Source of the DNA: Lytechinus pictus
Lineage: Eukaryota > Echinodermata > Echinoidea > Temnopleuroida > Toxopneustidae
DNA: 64,000 nt
NCBI RefSeq assembly: GCF_037042905.1
Contig: NC_087256.1
Coordinates: 30,902,501 to 30,966,500, forward strand
Direction of reading: 5' to 3'
The notes beneath the pieces are model-generated. The model did not search any database. It was not told the DNA's origin and worked only from the letters and a program-made list of their open reading frames with translations. A program made the position numbers and the translations under genes. This document shows, one piece after another, positions 12,299-24,069 of the stretch (positions are counted from its first letter, which is position 1; each line of letters begins with the position of its first letter).

Positions 12299-12654
12299 AA
12301 ACCATGGGTTCAACCGAAACCACGTACTTTATGGGGCCCCATCATAAATAAGGGTAATACTGGACTTCTTAAAGTCGGGCAGATACCCGATGGTCGGACA
12401 AGGGGGGGGGGGTTGACAAAAAAGAAGCTATGAAAGGTCATCGCTATTGGAAACATTTTTCTCAGTGTTAAAAAAAAGAAAATAAAATTTAGTTAGATCG
12501 CGATCTTATCTTATGTACAATTAAGTTTGGCCTAATTGGGGACTCGATAGATACAGACCTAATACCCATAGAAAGATATCATATATAACCATTTTCACTC
12601 TCCTTTTCTTTAATTTTTCTCTCTTTTTTTTCTTGGTCGAAAAACTGTTGAGGG

Positions 12655-12879
12655 CCATATGGCCATGGCACCCCCCCCCCCCCCCCCATATCATATACGC
12701 TGCGCTAGCAGTAGCAGCTTGCTACATGTACTATGTAGCTAGCTAGCTCGAGCCGCGCTATCGCTACGATATCGCGATATACCGCGCCGGTAGCTAGATA
12801 ATTTAGATCAGCAACGCTATTATTCTTGATACCAGTCACGAAAGTTCTGTCTCTAAGTCGCCTCTGCATTTGATCAAAA
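12655..12879 (+). promoter_or_regulatory. Likely NANS promoter/5' UTR region
   Basis: The stretch just before the NANS start is much richer in CG dinucleotides than its surroundings and contains GATATCGCGATAT (palindromic) and GTAGCTAGCTAGCTCGAG. A 20-base poly-C tract lies at its left edge. No TATA box at a convincing position; exact start unknown. Confidence 0.4.
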
Positions 12880-13011
12880 ATGACTCTTGAATTTGAAATT
12901 GCTCCAGGAAGGATGATCGGAAAGGATCATCCATGTTTCATCATTGCAGAAATTGGACAAAATCACCAGGGAGACATCAATATCGCGAAACAACTCATAA
13001 AAGTTGCAAAG
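12880..13011 (+). CDS. NANS: NANS exon 1
   Basis: 44 codons from ATG; contains CFIIAEIGQNHQGD. Donor GTAATT, phase 0. Confidence 0.93.
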
Positions 13012-16000
13012 GTAATTCGACCCCATTTTGCTAACGAGTAACGGTCCCGTGTATTCATTCTCATGTTGGTTCTATTTCTCACTTGAGTTGATATAGGCCT
13101 AGGCCTATTTTCTTCAAAAGATTGCTCAGCGGGTTGCTCAGTGATGGGGTGACCAAAATTTGCGCACATTTTAGAAATTATCATGAAGTTGATTTTCAAT
13201 CAAAAATTTCTCACAGTTCACACAAAAATTAATCAAAAATATACCAAAAAAAGAAGGCAAGATCGATCCTAAAAAAGTAAAATAAAGTCAAATTCGCTTG
13301 ACCGTTTCAAGTTGATGGAATTAATATAATATAAAGAAGGTCAAGGCCAGGGTTTCGCTGGTATCGCGATCTCAAAATTCCATGGCAATCAAGTAATGTT
13401 GCGTGCTCGGTACCTCAGGCAATGAGACAGTTGTTTTTCTGATTTTGAAGAACTTTGATTGAATTTAATTCGATCCAGCAACAGCAGACAACACTGCGAC
13501 AGGCGCAGGCAGTAAAATTGAACTCCAAGTCCAAAAGGTTTGAACTTTTGATAATTCATCTGTCTTCTGATTTTTATTATTGATGAGCTCACTTATAATT
13601 AAGTTTAAGTGTGAAATTGTTGATGCTTTTTTAAACTGATGCATTTAAATTGTGGTCATTACTGCTTTATCATTGAAAAAAAGATCTGAAAGATAGCCTT
13701 CTTTGATAATTCAAAAATATTTATCCAACGTCCATGGTGACCCATTTACCAGAGAGAGAGAGAGAGAAGAGGGTAAGGATAGAGCTGTAAACAGTGTAAT
13801 GGGAGAGATTTTATAATTAGTCAGATGCATAAAAAGTAGCAATTGCTTGCAAGCTTTTGCTTTAGTTTAAGCACAGGCAATATCTAGCGAAGCGAAAGAT
13901 CATGCCTTCGCAATTGCTTTGTTTTGCACGCATAACCCTTTACTTGTGCTTAAACCCTTAAATAGCGACGGCACTTTGTTTACGAAGTGCGAACACGACT
14001 CGACTCACAAAGGTGGGACTCGATGGCAAAAGTGTGGCAGCGCAAAATACCGCTTTTCTCATGCAACAACTTTTCCTTAGACGTGGTGTCACGCATTTCT
14101 TTTATCTCGTTTTTAGTTGATAAATTTATATGGTTGGCATTGGTTTGCACATCTTCTGATGAAACAGTACAGGCCACCGTCTACATGTAGTGTATTGTAC
14201 TGGTGAAGTGCAGTGTGCAAGTGTATGTGTACATCATCCGATACTTACATGTACAAGGAAGGAAACATGTACATGTAGGCCATTGCTAGTAGTACAATTG
14301 AGGTCAAAATATAGTATGTAACAGTATTGACTTCATAGGTGACAATAGTGCTTATTGTGAATTAAAAGAAAGTCGGCACCTGCGGTAACACACATGTACA
14401 CAATGATGACAACTGACAAGGCTTGTTGGCTGGGTGAATTGTGTAGTGATTTTATTTATTTTTTCTTGTTACAAACTTTTTTGAGTGAAATTAGTTATTG
14501 TTTATTGCAATTTAGATACCACAAAGTATATCTACATGTAAGGAAAACATTTTTTATTGAATATTTGTGGATTTTGTACAATGGTGTTTGAAAGTCTGAC
14601 TATTCTGACAGCTTTTTCCAACCTTATTGAGGTCCTAATACCCTTTAGGCTACAGTACCCCTTGCGGTTCTCTCTTAGGTGCATAAACATGATTATAAAA
14701 TGTGAACGCCCTTATTAAGCAAACGCTCAAGCTGCTCTGACGGAGCTTAAAAAAAAACAAGCAAAATTTAAAAGCACAAGCAAAAGGTTCACTTTATGAA
14801 TATGCTTTTTAGCATTAGCTTCATCGTCAAGCAAATGCTAGCAGGCAGTTAGCAAATGCTTGAGCTTACTACTACTACTAGCAATTTGCTCGCTCACTTT
14901 TATGCATACGGAATCAAGCAAAAGCCTAGCAAAAGCAATTGCATTTGACCCATTATTTTAAATGTAGATTTACTTCATTTTTTAAGATTTTGATTGATTG
15001 TTTTATTATTATCATTGATACTTTTTTATTTTTATATTATTTTATTTATTTATCTAGTTATTTATTTATATTAATGTATTCTTTCTTTCTTCTTTCTTGG
15101 GGGGGGGGGGGTGGTAGAGTATTTAATGGCATGTCAGAACAGGGTAAATGATAAAGATTAACCTGTATAGCAGTTTGCTTACTTGCTAGCAGTAATACAA
15201 ATTTCAGGGAACTTTTAGACCAAAATTCTTTCTTCTAGAGAATCATAGATGTTTTCTTCATTTCAGATGTGAAATGTAAAGCAACTTAATTACTGGTGAC
15301 ACTTCCTCAGCGAGCTGGATGTAGATTTGTTTGGTACAGTGAAAATCCAGCTTGCCTCGAGAGTGATGTTTGCCCTAAGACGTTTACCAATGTCGATTAT
15401 TTGCTCATGAAGACTTTAAACACACACTCTCACATGTTACAATGATAAATTCTAATATTTTCAATTTTTGATGAGAAATTGAATAGACTGCTACTTTCTA
15501 TGTTTTTCTTGATCTTTCTTAGGATGCGGGTGCTGACTGCGCCAAGTTCCAGAAGAGTGAGCTGGATTTCAAATTCAACCGTGCTGCCCTTGAGAAGCCT
15601 TACACATCAAAGCATTCCTTTGGCAAGTCCTATGGAGAGCACAAGAGGTTCTTAGAGTTTAGCCATGAGCAATTCAGAGAGCTACAGGCTTATGCTAAAG
15701 AGATCGGCATCTACTTCACAGCATCTGGTATGGACGAGGTGAGATGAAAATCTGCGCACATTTCATATAGACTTTTAAAGTTTTGATTATGGTATCTTTG
15801 CCATGATTGTAACCACCATGGAAACCTGAAAGGAAAATAAAACGCATGGAAAATATGAGCTTTTTTAATAACAGAACAATAAAACTAGATCTTAATTTGT
15901 CATGAGGACGAATTAGGTGGTCGTTTATCTCAGTTTTCTTGAACAACATATATGAAAAGATTCATTTACGAATGTACTGCTTGGTGATTGCCAAATGTTG

Positions 16001-16195
16001 TAATGATGAGAATAAATTTTGGCCATGATAATAATGGTCATTGTGATAAGGATAGTCTTGATGATAATGATGATGACTATGCGTTGATGGGATGATGATG
16101 ATGGTGATGACGATAATGATGATGATAATGGTGATGATTATGGTAATGATTGATGATGATAGTACTTAAATGTATGATGATGAGAGTGATGATGA

Positions 16196-16226
<31 letters not shown>

Positions 16227-16358
16227 GGTGGTTAAGATATTATATTTGATAGACACATGGATTTACAGACAGGTAGATTCACACACAGACAGACAGCCAA
16301 CAGACAGATAAATAGAATGATAGATAGAATGATAGATAGATAGATAGACAGATAGATT

Positions 16359-16401
<43 letters not shown>

Positions 16402-19400
16402 GGATAATAGATAGAGATAGATAGATAGATAAATATATAGATAGATATAAAGTTTGATAGGAAGATAGATTGATAGATACTTTTTTAGATAGATTGCCAG
16501 ATAATAGAAATTTAGAAAGAAATATATGATGTGAAAAAAAGTAATCATAATCTGTAACACAAACAAATACATGAAACAATATCTGTCCCTGACTATCATT
16601 TGATATTGCAAGGAATGTGGAATTTACAAGTAGACACGTTTTGTTCTAGTGATACATGTATGTTATCAAGCTGAACTTTGAACTGTTTATTATAGGTATA
16701 AACTTTTGTTCTCTAATGTCAAAATAACACTACTAGATTATCACATTCTCCTGTGAAAGTGGCATAATTCCCAGATGAAATACGGGTTATACTGTAAATA
16801 GAATATTATGGTCTTTTTAAGGTCTGAAGAAATACGTGGATACCCAACCCACTCTTATGCCTTTGTACTCACAAAAAACCTTACTATGATATGAAAGGAA
16901 ACTTGGCTCCATAATCTTGAGTGAGTACATTTAAATCAAATTATACACCAGTTATATTATCCTCTGGAAACAACCTCTTATTCCTTATTATTTTTGTTGT
17001 TGTTTTTTCATACAGAAAGCTGTGGAATTTCTAGATTCTATCAATGTGCCTTTCTTCAAAGTTGGATCTGGCGATACTAATAATTTGCCTTACATCGAGA
17101 AGGTTGCTAAGATGAACAGACCTATGGTGGTATCATCTGGGATGCAATCAATGGAGACAATGACTAGGGTAAGTAAGGGTGTGTTCACTCTATTCCTTTC
17201 CCGAGCTAGAATCCATGTTTTGAAACGTGTTCAATGTCATAGGTTGTTAAAGATGAACTGACCATTGGTGGTATCATCAGGGATGCAGTCCATGGAAACA
17301 ATGACAAGGGTGGTGAGGGTGTGTTCTCTCTCATCCTTTCTTGAGCCAGAATCCACATTGGAAACGTGTTTGGTGTCATAGGTTGCTAACCAACCTTATA
17401 GTATCATCTGGGATGCAGTCAATGGAAAGAGTGACAAGGGTAAGTAAGGGTGCGTTTACTCTCATCCTTTCCTGAGCTAGAATCCACGTTCTGAAATGTG
17501 TTCAGTTCCAAAGGTTGCTAAGACTGAGTAAATGTGATATCATCAGGGATGCAGTCAATGGAAACATTAACTTGGGTAAGTGTGGGTGCGTTCACTCTCA
17601 TCCGTTCCTGAACTAGAATCCATGATTTGAAACGTGTTCAGTGTCATAGGTTGCTAAGGGGAACCCAGCTATGGAAGTGTCATCTGGAATGCAGTCAATG
17701 GAGATAATAACAAGAGTAAGTAAGGGTGTGTTTACTCTCATCCTTTCCTGAGCTAGAATCCACGTTTGAAACGTTCAATGTCATAGGTTGCTAAGATGAA
17801 CAGACCTATGGTGGTATCGTCTGGGATGCAATCAATGGAGACAATGACTAGGGTAAGTAAGGGTGTGTTCACTCTCTTCCTTTCCTGAGCTAGAATCCAT
17901 GTTTTGAAACATGTTCAGTGTCATAGGTTGCTGAGAGTAACTGACAAACATGTATGGTGGTATCATCAGTGATGCAGTCAATGGAAATAGTAGAAAAGTG
18001 TGTTAACACATAGCAGAAAGGTTGGCTTGACGTCGACTTGAAGGCGGCTTGACAACCGCCCGTTAACACAGTTATACGGTACGGCAGCCTGCGGCATGGC
18101 CAGTCTGCGGAGAGACTTTCATGATTTTTGAGTCTTTCAACCACAAACCCAGATCTTGTACCTTCAACTGGACACACAGGACGTGTGTAGTGATCAATGC
18201 AGAAGAAGAAGGTTGGGTGGCAGGGTGGGGGAGGGGGCTAAAATAGATGTAGAGGTGGCAAGATTTGCCACTTACGTGCACATTGGATGAAAGTTACCAT
18301 AAAAGTAAATTTTATGCAATGGGGTGTAGCTACCATTGGGAATTAGGAAATTATAGTAGTCTAACAATAAACCATGTCCAACGTATACTATTCATATTGG
18401 ATTTTGTTCTGTTGTAGTACCATATCGGCTAAACGTGTTGGCCAACACCTGTTTAAATAGTAGACCTACACAGTGTTTACATTTCTCTGTTGACTTAAAT
18501 CTGAACAGCAAACACATGCAAGGAATTTTGGAACGATCCCATTCAGTTGTAATATTGCAATGCAAAGTGACTGAATGTAATACCATGTCCTTTAGTGACT
18601 TCCTTGCCAACAAACCAAGTAGAAGATTCTGACAATGAAAAATTACTTTTTATTTGAGGAAGAAGCAGTTTTTCTGATGAAATGTACAAAGAATTTTTCT
18701 TGCAGTTTACCTGTTCTTGGGGAAAAGATAAATCTCATATTGATAAAGCATTGATTAATGTTTGAACTGGTATCATATCATGGATCAGACAGTTTGCTTA
18801 AATGACTGTATGGCTGCATTAGTGAAATATAGATTAAAAGTGTTGTAAAGTGTAGTTCTGTATGCATTTGTGTACACAATATTTCAATATACAAAGTATG
18901 TCATATACTTTGAGCAGGTCACTCGTTTGGGGAGGCGCGATAGCTCAGTCGGTAGAGCGGGGGTTTCGGATTCCGGTGACCCGGGTTCGATTCCCAAGTG
19001 GTGCGCTAGTGCCCCCTTTGGTAAGGCATTTATCCTCATTACCAGGTCCCTCGAAGAGGACCTTAAGCCGTTGGTCCCCTGGTTGCTTGCTCACAGGCAT
19101 TCGTGCTTTCTTAGCAGTCAGGTAAAACAACCTCGGTATAACATGTTAACTCCTACGTAACTTCCAGACAGCTTTATGCAAAATGACCTCCTGCGTATGA
19201 AATTCTGCTCGCACTGGGATTTTACAATTCATTAGCATTAAAATCCCTATTGATGTACATGTACCTTACCTTCATAAAGTATAGCTTGTAAAAACACTGT
19301 CTTGTAATATGTTTTACAATGTCAAACATCTCCAGGATCTAATCTTTGCTTCGTTCCATTTGATTTGGATTCCTGCAGGTCTACGAGACATGTAAAAAGT

Positions 19401-22400
19401 ACAACGACAAGTTCTGTATACTCCAGTGTACTAGTGCCTATCCTCTACATCCAGAAGACGTTCACCTTAGGATTATACAGGTAAACAGAATGAGGCATTG
19501 GGGAATTCAAATATGATGTTTAACCCTAATAGATGGGGGAAGATGATTTTCTAGTATGCACAAAGATAGCACTTCCAAATTTTATGATTTTGAAGACTTG
19601 CGGGTGACGCCACTTGACTTTACAAGATGATTTCATGCCAAAAATGGCTCATTTAGATTTTTATTTTCTTCTTTTTTTTTTTAATTGTTCTTTGGGCCTG
19701 ATGTTGCCATCATAAAATGATAAAAAGTGGCCCATGACTGACATGTAAAAACCATAATTAGATTAAAAGTACAAGGTTTTACATCAAGCTAATTAAATAA
19801 GAATTAACACTTCTTAAATCTGTCCATGTTGGGAGCTAAAGGGAATGTGTTGGAGGGGAGTGAATTCCACAGCCGAGCCGTCCTTGGAAAATATGAAGAT
19901 TGGTGAAGAGAAGTATTTGATTTTGGAACAGTGACTCTGTAGGGGTGGGCAGCTGCAGTAGAGCACATCAAACGGACATTGGGGGCCAGGGGGGAAGAAT
20001 TCTAGACAACTCAAGGGATGGTCTTTGTGTACAAAGTTAATTCATTCTAATTGGTCTGCTTTGATTTAAATTTAAGGTTAAATTTAGTTGTTAAATGGTC
20101 TGTAATAATTTTCAATAAAAAAGTGAAAAACAAAAGACGAAAAACAGAGAAATACGAAAGAAATTCAATAAGAAATAAATTACTTAAGGAAAAATTTGTC
20201 TTTCAAAAATATGTACATGAAATAATTTACCTTCTTAAATCAATTTTTTTGTGATTTTCATCAAACGTTTCAACTAATTTCTCCACAATCCTATATGTAA
20301 AACCTGTCACACAAACAACATTCTGCGTAGAAGTCAAATTGCTTTGCAATACAAGAAATAGTGATCTCTTAATAGATAAATAGCATTATCTTTGTATTTT
20401 GCCAGGTGTTCCAAGAGGTTTTTCCTGATATACCAATTGGTTACTCCGGTCATGAAGGAGGTCTTTCTATAACCCTGGCAGCCGTAGCCTTGGGGGCAAA
20501 GGTCGTAGAGCGACATATCACCATGGACAAGTCATGGAAAGGCAATGATCATGAAGCATCTCTCAGTAAGTATCATCTTTGACTGCAAGTATGGTGTTGC
20601 AGTCTGGTGACACCATCCTCAACACCATACTTGGAAAGAGACTGGTGTTGTGATTTACTGCTGGTGTTTAAGAGCTATGTGTAATTTCTGTGTCAGTATT
20701 AATTACAATGAGTATTTTTCAAGTATGGTGTGAAATCTGGTGTTGGTATTGTGGCAACACCAACATCACCCACAACACCAGACTCAACTGGTGTTAAGAT
20801 TTACATGTTATTTCCCCATTATCATTGTCTACAATGGGGATTTTTCAAGTGCATTGTTTAATTGAAATGGGGGTACAAGGGTATCTTTCAAGTTCAGTGT
20901 TGAATTCTTGTGTTAGTGTTAATATAGTGTACTTCGATCTTAATAGATCCTATAGGCGCTTCAAATTAACAACGGAAAATAGATGACAGGTTAAAAACTT
21001 TGACAATGAATGAATAAAAAAGGTTATCTGTCAAAGCACTCTTATAACACGTATGGCTTCAGATTGCCCTTGGAGATGGTTGCTGATGTCTGGGTTTTCA
21101 AGTTCTTATGAAGTGAAATCCATACTGTCTGTCCCGTATGGGCGAAGGCCTGTTCCCCCATGATATCTTTGAAACCGGAATGTGTATAAGATCAGAGATC
21201 GAGGATCTTGCTGTTCATGAGTGTTGGCAGTTATGTATCAAAGATACAATAATACAATATCAATCTTATTAACGAATACACTCCTGTCAGGTCCCTACGT
21301 TCATCCAACTCCGGTTGTTCCCAAATCTGCAAGACATTGGGGGGGTTAGGGCTTTTGCTCACGCTGGCCCTGTTCTCTGGAATGATCTTCCCCTGGTTAT
21401 TCTTGAATGCACGTCCATTGACACATTAAAGCGTTAATTATTACATGTCTATTTACTGCTTCCTACTCTTAATTGTTCCTTAATTCCTTAATTTATCATT
21501 GTGTACATATATATATATATATTTCTCTCTTTTCATTCTTTACTGTGCCTCGGGCACTCTTCAGAGTGAATGTGGAATATAGCAAATCCCATCTTTTATC
21601 ATTATTTTGATTAATGACGTATTGTAATCATTGATTATTTTATCTGCAGATCCTCAGGAATTAGCAGAGCTTGTGAGAGAGATCCGTATTGTAGAGAGGT
21701 CACTGGGGTCAAGGGTCAAAGAGATGAGAGAATGTGAGCTACCAACCTTCAACAAGGTGAGATATATAATAATAATAGTAATAATACCAACGTGCTTATA
21801 TAGTGCATATCATTGCCAAATGTGTCCATATGCGCTCAATTGGTTATTATTACCCTGGCTTTAGCCCTGTAGCCTTTTACAGCGCGTTGGCATTTCAAGG
21901 AATAAATTCCTATCAGGTACCCATTTACCTCACCTGGGTTGAGTGTAGCACATATGGATAAATTTCTCTTGCCGAAAGGAAATTACGCCATGGCTGGGAT
22001 TCGAACCCACGACCCTCTGTTTCAAAGTCAGTAGACTAATCCACTGGGCCACAACGCTCCAAAACTTTACTATATATTGTACACTACAGGGATGTCAATC
22101 TTGACAAGTTGTCATTATCTGACTGTTACCATAGAAACAGTCAGACACCCGTATTTCTCAGCCAATCGAAACTGACGAAAGTTGACAGATGACCAAGATG
22201 CTTCCCAGGGAGCAATTTCATAAGTTTGTCAGCATGGACAATATGTCATTATCCACCATTTACCTTAAAATTTGAGTTAGACGCCCATGTTACTCTGCCA
22301 ATGAAATGCAAGGAATGTTGTCAGGTCTGGGGCCCATTTCCTGAAGACTAGAAAATTAGAAATTTTACTTTGCCATTATTATTCTAATTACCTTTGAAAC

Positions 22401-24069
22401 CTTTATGGTGATTGGCTGCTGAGCCCTGTTAGGCCTAAATAAAATGCAGTAACAGAGGAGATAAAAGGGGGTCAGTTGGTTGTTGTTTTTTTTTGCCCCC
22501 ATGCTGTTTGCAGTATTTATTTTTTTAAAATATGTGGTATTTGCAGTGAAAAAATGTAGGCAAAACAATAAAAATTAGGGCCATTGGGCATTTTTTTTAT
22601 AGTTTTGGCAGGTTTGACTAGGGTCAGTCAGGTCACGGCAAATAAATTATTGTGAGGCCTCACTATGGTAGTTGTCATGAGTAGATGTACATAATTCTTT
22701 ATGAAACAAGCCCTCAATGACAAATGTTAATGAGATGCCTCCCTGTGGTTACAAACTGAATAAAATGGATGTAGTGGTTCTGACTCTCGCCTTGTAAACA
22801 GAGGGTCGTGTGTTCGAATCCCACTGCGGTCTAGCGTCCTTTGGCAAAGCGTTAATCCACACTTTGCCACTCTCGACCCAGGTGCTAAATGGGTACTTGG
22901 TGCGGGCATGACTAATTGAATCCGATGACCGGGGTAAAAATATATCTGTAAAGCGCTTAGACACGTCGTTCCGATGTATTAAGCACTTTTTAAAAGTGGA
23001 TTATTGTTATTATTAAAATTTTCATTATTCTTGACAAAATAATCCCCTGTCTACAACATTCCTTTGCTTTATATATGGGGAAAAGGCTCGGGGGGGGGGG
23101 GGGGGGGGGTACTCGACCAAAAAAGTGGTGGGTATGTGCCGCGGGCGAGACAAAAAAGGGGGCTTTGGAGCGGGCTTATTGTAAAAAGAAGGGTCCTCGG
23201 AACGGGCTTTGGAACGGGCTTTGGAACTACAAATGTTTGTGAAAACGTGGGTCCTTGGAACGGGTTGCCTGCCTGTGAGTGCGTATGCATCCCTATGGAA
23301 CGGGCATACGTGCATGCAGCTAGCCTGGTGGCGTGGGCGCCGGGTGCGCTTGCGTAGAGGCGATGGTCGGACAGCGCTCTGCAGCAGCTTTTCACCAAAA
23401 TTGCAGCTCATTGTAGTGGATCAATGTGTCCGGAACGGCGTAACGAAAAATATGCAAAGCTTTGAAGTGGATTTTTTTCTCTTTTTTCTCGATAAGAAGA
23501 AAATGCTATGCTTTGGAGCGGCTTTCTTTGTTCTTTATCTCAATAAGATGAAAATGCCATGCCTTGGAATGGATATTTGAGTGTAAAAATGGGGTTCTCC
23601 TCCGCGGCACATACCCACCACACATTATATACTGAGTGCCCCCCCCCCCCCCCCGGGGGGAAAGGAAAAGCAGATTTCCCCTTTCAAGCAAGCCTTAATT
23701 ATTTTAATTAATATTTGTTGTTATAAATAAGCATTCTAGCATATGACAAACAAGTTTAGGATTGCTTCCAACCATTTCATATCAAAATTCAATATACCAG
23801 AACTCGAAATTAGCTTTAATTCTGACCTCACCATACAAGTTACTTGTAAACTTCAATTTACTTGTTCTCTCCCCCAGCTTGGGAAGAGCGTCGTGGCTGC
23901 CAAAGACATTCCCGCAGGTACGGTCATCACCAAGGAAATGCTGACCGTCAAAGTAGCCGTGCCCAAAGGCATTCTTCCAGAAACCATCTATAACCTGATA
24001 GGAAAACGTACCGCCAAAGCCCTCAGCTATGACGACTCTGTAGAACAGGATGCTATAGTGTGGGACTAG
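12880..24069 (+). CDS. NANS: Sialic acid synthase (N-acetylneuraminate-9-phosphate synthase)
   Basis: Condenses phosphoenolpyruvate with N-acetylmannosamine-6-phosphate to give Neu5Ac-9-phosphate, a cytosolic step of sialic acid synthesis. Seven exons (12880-13011, 15523-15738, 17016-17168, 19379-19480, 20406-20565, 21650-21756, 23878-24069) join to 353 codons plus TAG; vertebrate NANS is about 359. The NeuB-type barrel (about 1-285) shows CFIIAEIGQNHQGD, KFQKSEL, FFKVGSGDTNN, LQCTSAYP, GYSGHE (His217) and ERHIT (His238). In NeuB enzymes the two histidines bind the metal. A SAF/antifreeze-like domain (about 291-353) starts LGKSVVAAKDIPAGT. The start has A at -3 and matches the family N-terminus. 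All junctions are AG/GT with consistent phase. Introns carry SINEs, a LINE fragment, a poly-G bounded element and an exon-3-derived tandem array. Confidence 0.96.
13740..13770 (+). repeat. GA microsatellite in NANS intron 1
   Basis: (GA)n around 13753-13767. The rest of intron 1 is AT-rich and shows no gene; scattered GCAAATGCT/GCAATTGCTTGC-type words recur near 13840-13925 and 14700-14945. Confidence 0.6.
15523..15738 (+). CDS. NANS: NANS exon 2
   Basis: 72 codons from DAGADCAKFQKSEL to FTASGMDE. Acceptor TTCTTAG, donor GTGAGA, phase 0 both ends. Confidence 0.95.
16060..16235 (+). repeat. GATGAT-type microsatellite
   Basis: Imperfect GAT/GATG repeats in NANS intron 2. Confidence 0.85.
16255..16500 (+). 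repeat. GATA tetranucleotide microsatellite
   Basis: (GATA)n with interruptions, preceded by CAGA repeats. Minus-strand IYLSIYLS frames are artefacts. Confidence 0.92.
17016..17168 (+). CDS. NANS: NANS exon 3
   Basis: 51 codons, KAVEFLDSINVPFFKVGSGD to MQSMETMTR. Acceptor ATACAG, donor GTAAGT, phase 0. Its last 66 bases (17103-17168) are the source of the tandem copies downstream. Confidence 0.95.
17650..17715 (+). pseudogene. Exon 3 fragment copy 4 (open, possible cassette or relic)
   Basis: Encodes 22 residues diverged from exon 3 (VAKGNPAMEVSSGMQ then SMEIITR). AG before and GTAAGT after, phase 0, so it could be spliced in frame. Whether it is used is unknown. Confidence 0.5.
17787..17852 (+). 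pseudogene. Exon 3 fragment copy 5 (one base different from exon 3)
   Basis: One difference in 66 bases (ATC to GTC across a codon boundary), and the flanking intron is also nearly identical to that after exon 3. The encoded 22 residues equal those of exon 3. Points to recent duplication or gene conversion. Confidence 0.6.
18935..19150 (+). mobile_element. tRNA-derived SINE in NANS intron 3
   Basis: A tRNA-like head at about 18941-19013 has an A-box-like TAGCTCAGTCGGTAGAGC and a B-box GGTTCGATTCC. The acceptor ends pair poorly, so it is a SINE head rather than a functional tRNA. The body continues for about 130 bases. Confidence 0.65.
19379..19480 (+). CDS. NANS: NANS exon 4
   Basis: 34 codons, VYETCKKYNDKFCILQCTSA to HLRIIQ. 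Acceptor CTGCAG, donor GTAAAC. Confidence 0.94.
20406..20565 (+). CDS. NANS: NANS exon 5
   Basis: 53 codons plus one base (phase 1). Holds GYSGHE and ERHIT with the two predicted metal-binding histidines, and WKGNDHEASL. Donor GTAAGT. Confidence 0.95.
20584..20950. repeat. TGGTGTT/AACACCA inverted-repeat cluster
   Basis: Just after exon 5. CAAGTATGGTGTT and AACACCATACTTG form a hairpin (20587-20633), followed by several more CTGGTGTT and AACACCAG words. A similar cluster is at 24665-24815. Confidence 0.55.
21200..21500 (+). mobile_element. LINE 3' fragment in NANS intron 5
   Basis: A plus-strand open stretch of about 50 codons ends at 21437 and contains AFAHAGPVLWNDLPL and SIDTLKR*, the C-terminal landmark of non-LTR reverse transcriptase ORFs. 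The catalytic region is missing. Confidence 0.65.
21650..21756 (+). CDS. NANS: NANS exon 6
   Basis: Completes an Asn codon split from exon 5; PQELAELVREIRIVERSLGS then CELPTFNK. Acceptor CTGCAG, donor GTGAGA. Confidence 0.94.
21763..22062 (-). mobile_element. Full-length tRNA-derived SINE inserted six bases after exon 6
   Basis: On the minus strand: head with GTGGCCCAGTGGATTAGTC and GGTTCGAATCC, body with AACCCAGGTGAGGTAAATGG, TATATAAGCACG and an ATT/ATA tail at 21763-21790. It lies almost against the splice donor. Confidence 0.78.
22755..23020 (+). mobile_element. tRNA-derived SINE, plus orientation
   Basis: TAGTGGTTCTGACTCTCGCC and GTTCGAATCCCA form the Pol III promoter-like head; the body has ACCCAGGTGCTAAATGGGTA, TGTAAAGCGCTTAGAC and a TTATTATT tail. 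Related to the copies at 7115 and 21763. Confidence 0.7.
23088..23656. mobile_element. Poly-G/poly-C bounded inverted-repeat element, copy 1 (NANS intron 6)
   Basis: Starts with a long G run then TACTCGACC and ends CTGAGTGCC then a C run. Internal text closely matches 38925-39448 throughout, with repeated GGAACGGGCTTTGGAACGGG. GC content is far above the surroundings. Overlapping reading frames on both strands are not supported as genes. Confidence 0.75.
23878..24069 (+). CDS. NANS: NANS exon 7 (SAF domain) and stop
   Basis: 63 codons plus TAG, LGKSVVAAKDIPAGTVITKE to EQDAIVWD. Slightly shorter C-terminus than vertebrate enzymes. Candidate AATAAA at 25081 for the mRNA end (uncertain). Confidence 0.95.
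   Translation, partial: LGKSVVAAKDIPAGTVITKEMLTVKVAVPKGILPETIYNLIGKRTAKALSYDDSVEQDAIVWD

Larger units (their letters stand above)
17243..18000 (+). repeat. Tandem array of NANS exon 3 fragment plus splice donor and intron start (six copies)
   Basis: Exon-like blocks begin at 17243, 17382, 17514, 17650, 17787 and 17927, a period of 132-140 bases. Each block holds the last 66 bases of exon 3 and then intron sequence (GTAAGTAAGGGTG, CCTGAGCTAGAATCCA, GTGTCATAG). The copies at 17650-17715 and 17787-17852 are open for 22 codons, preceded by CATAG and followed by GTAAGT. The 17787 block differs from the exon by a single base. Copies 1 and 2 are frameshifted, copy 3 has a stop, copy 6 has a stop and no donor. 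Confidence 0.93.

Noticed and set aside
16232..16611. Minus-strand IYLSIYLS frames of about 110 codons
   Set aside because: Products of the GATA microsatellite.
18941..19013. Possible functional tRNA gene
   Set aside because: A- and B-box-like motifs are present, but the acceptor stem needs G-U pairs and one mismatch and the sequence continues into a SINE body.
23025..23580. Overlapping frames of 97-128 codons on both strands
   Set aside because: They lie in the GC-rich poly-G/poly-C bounded repeat, recur in its second copy with frame changes, and stay open mainly because of high GC.
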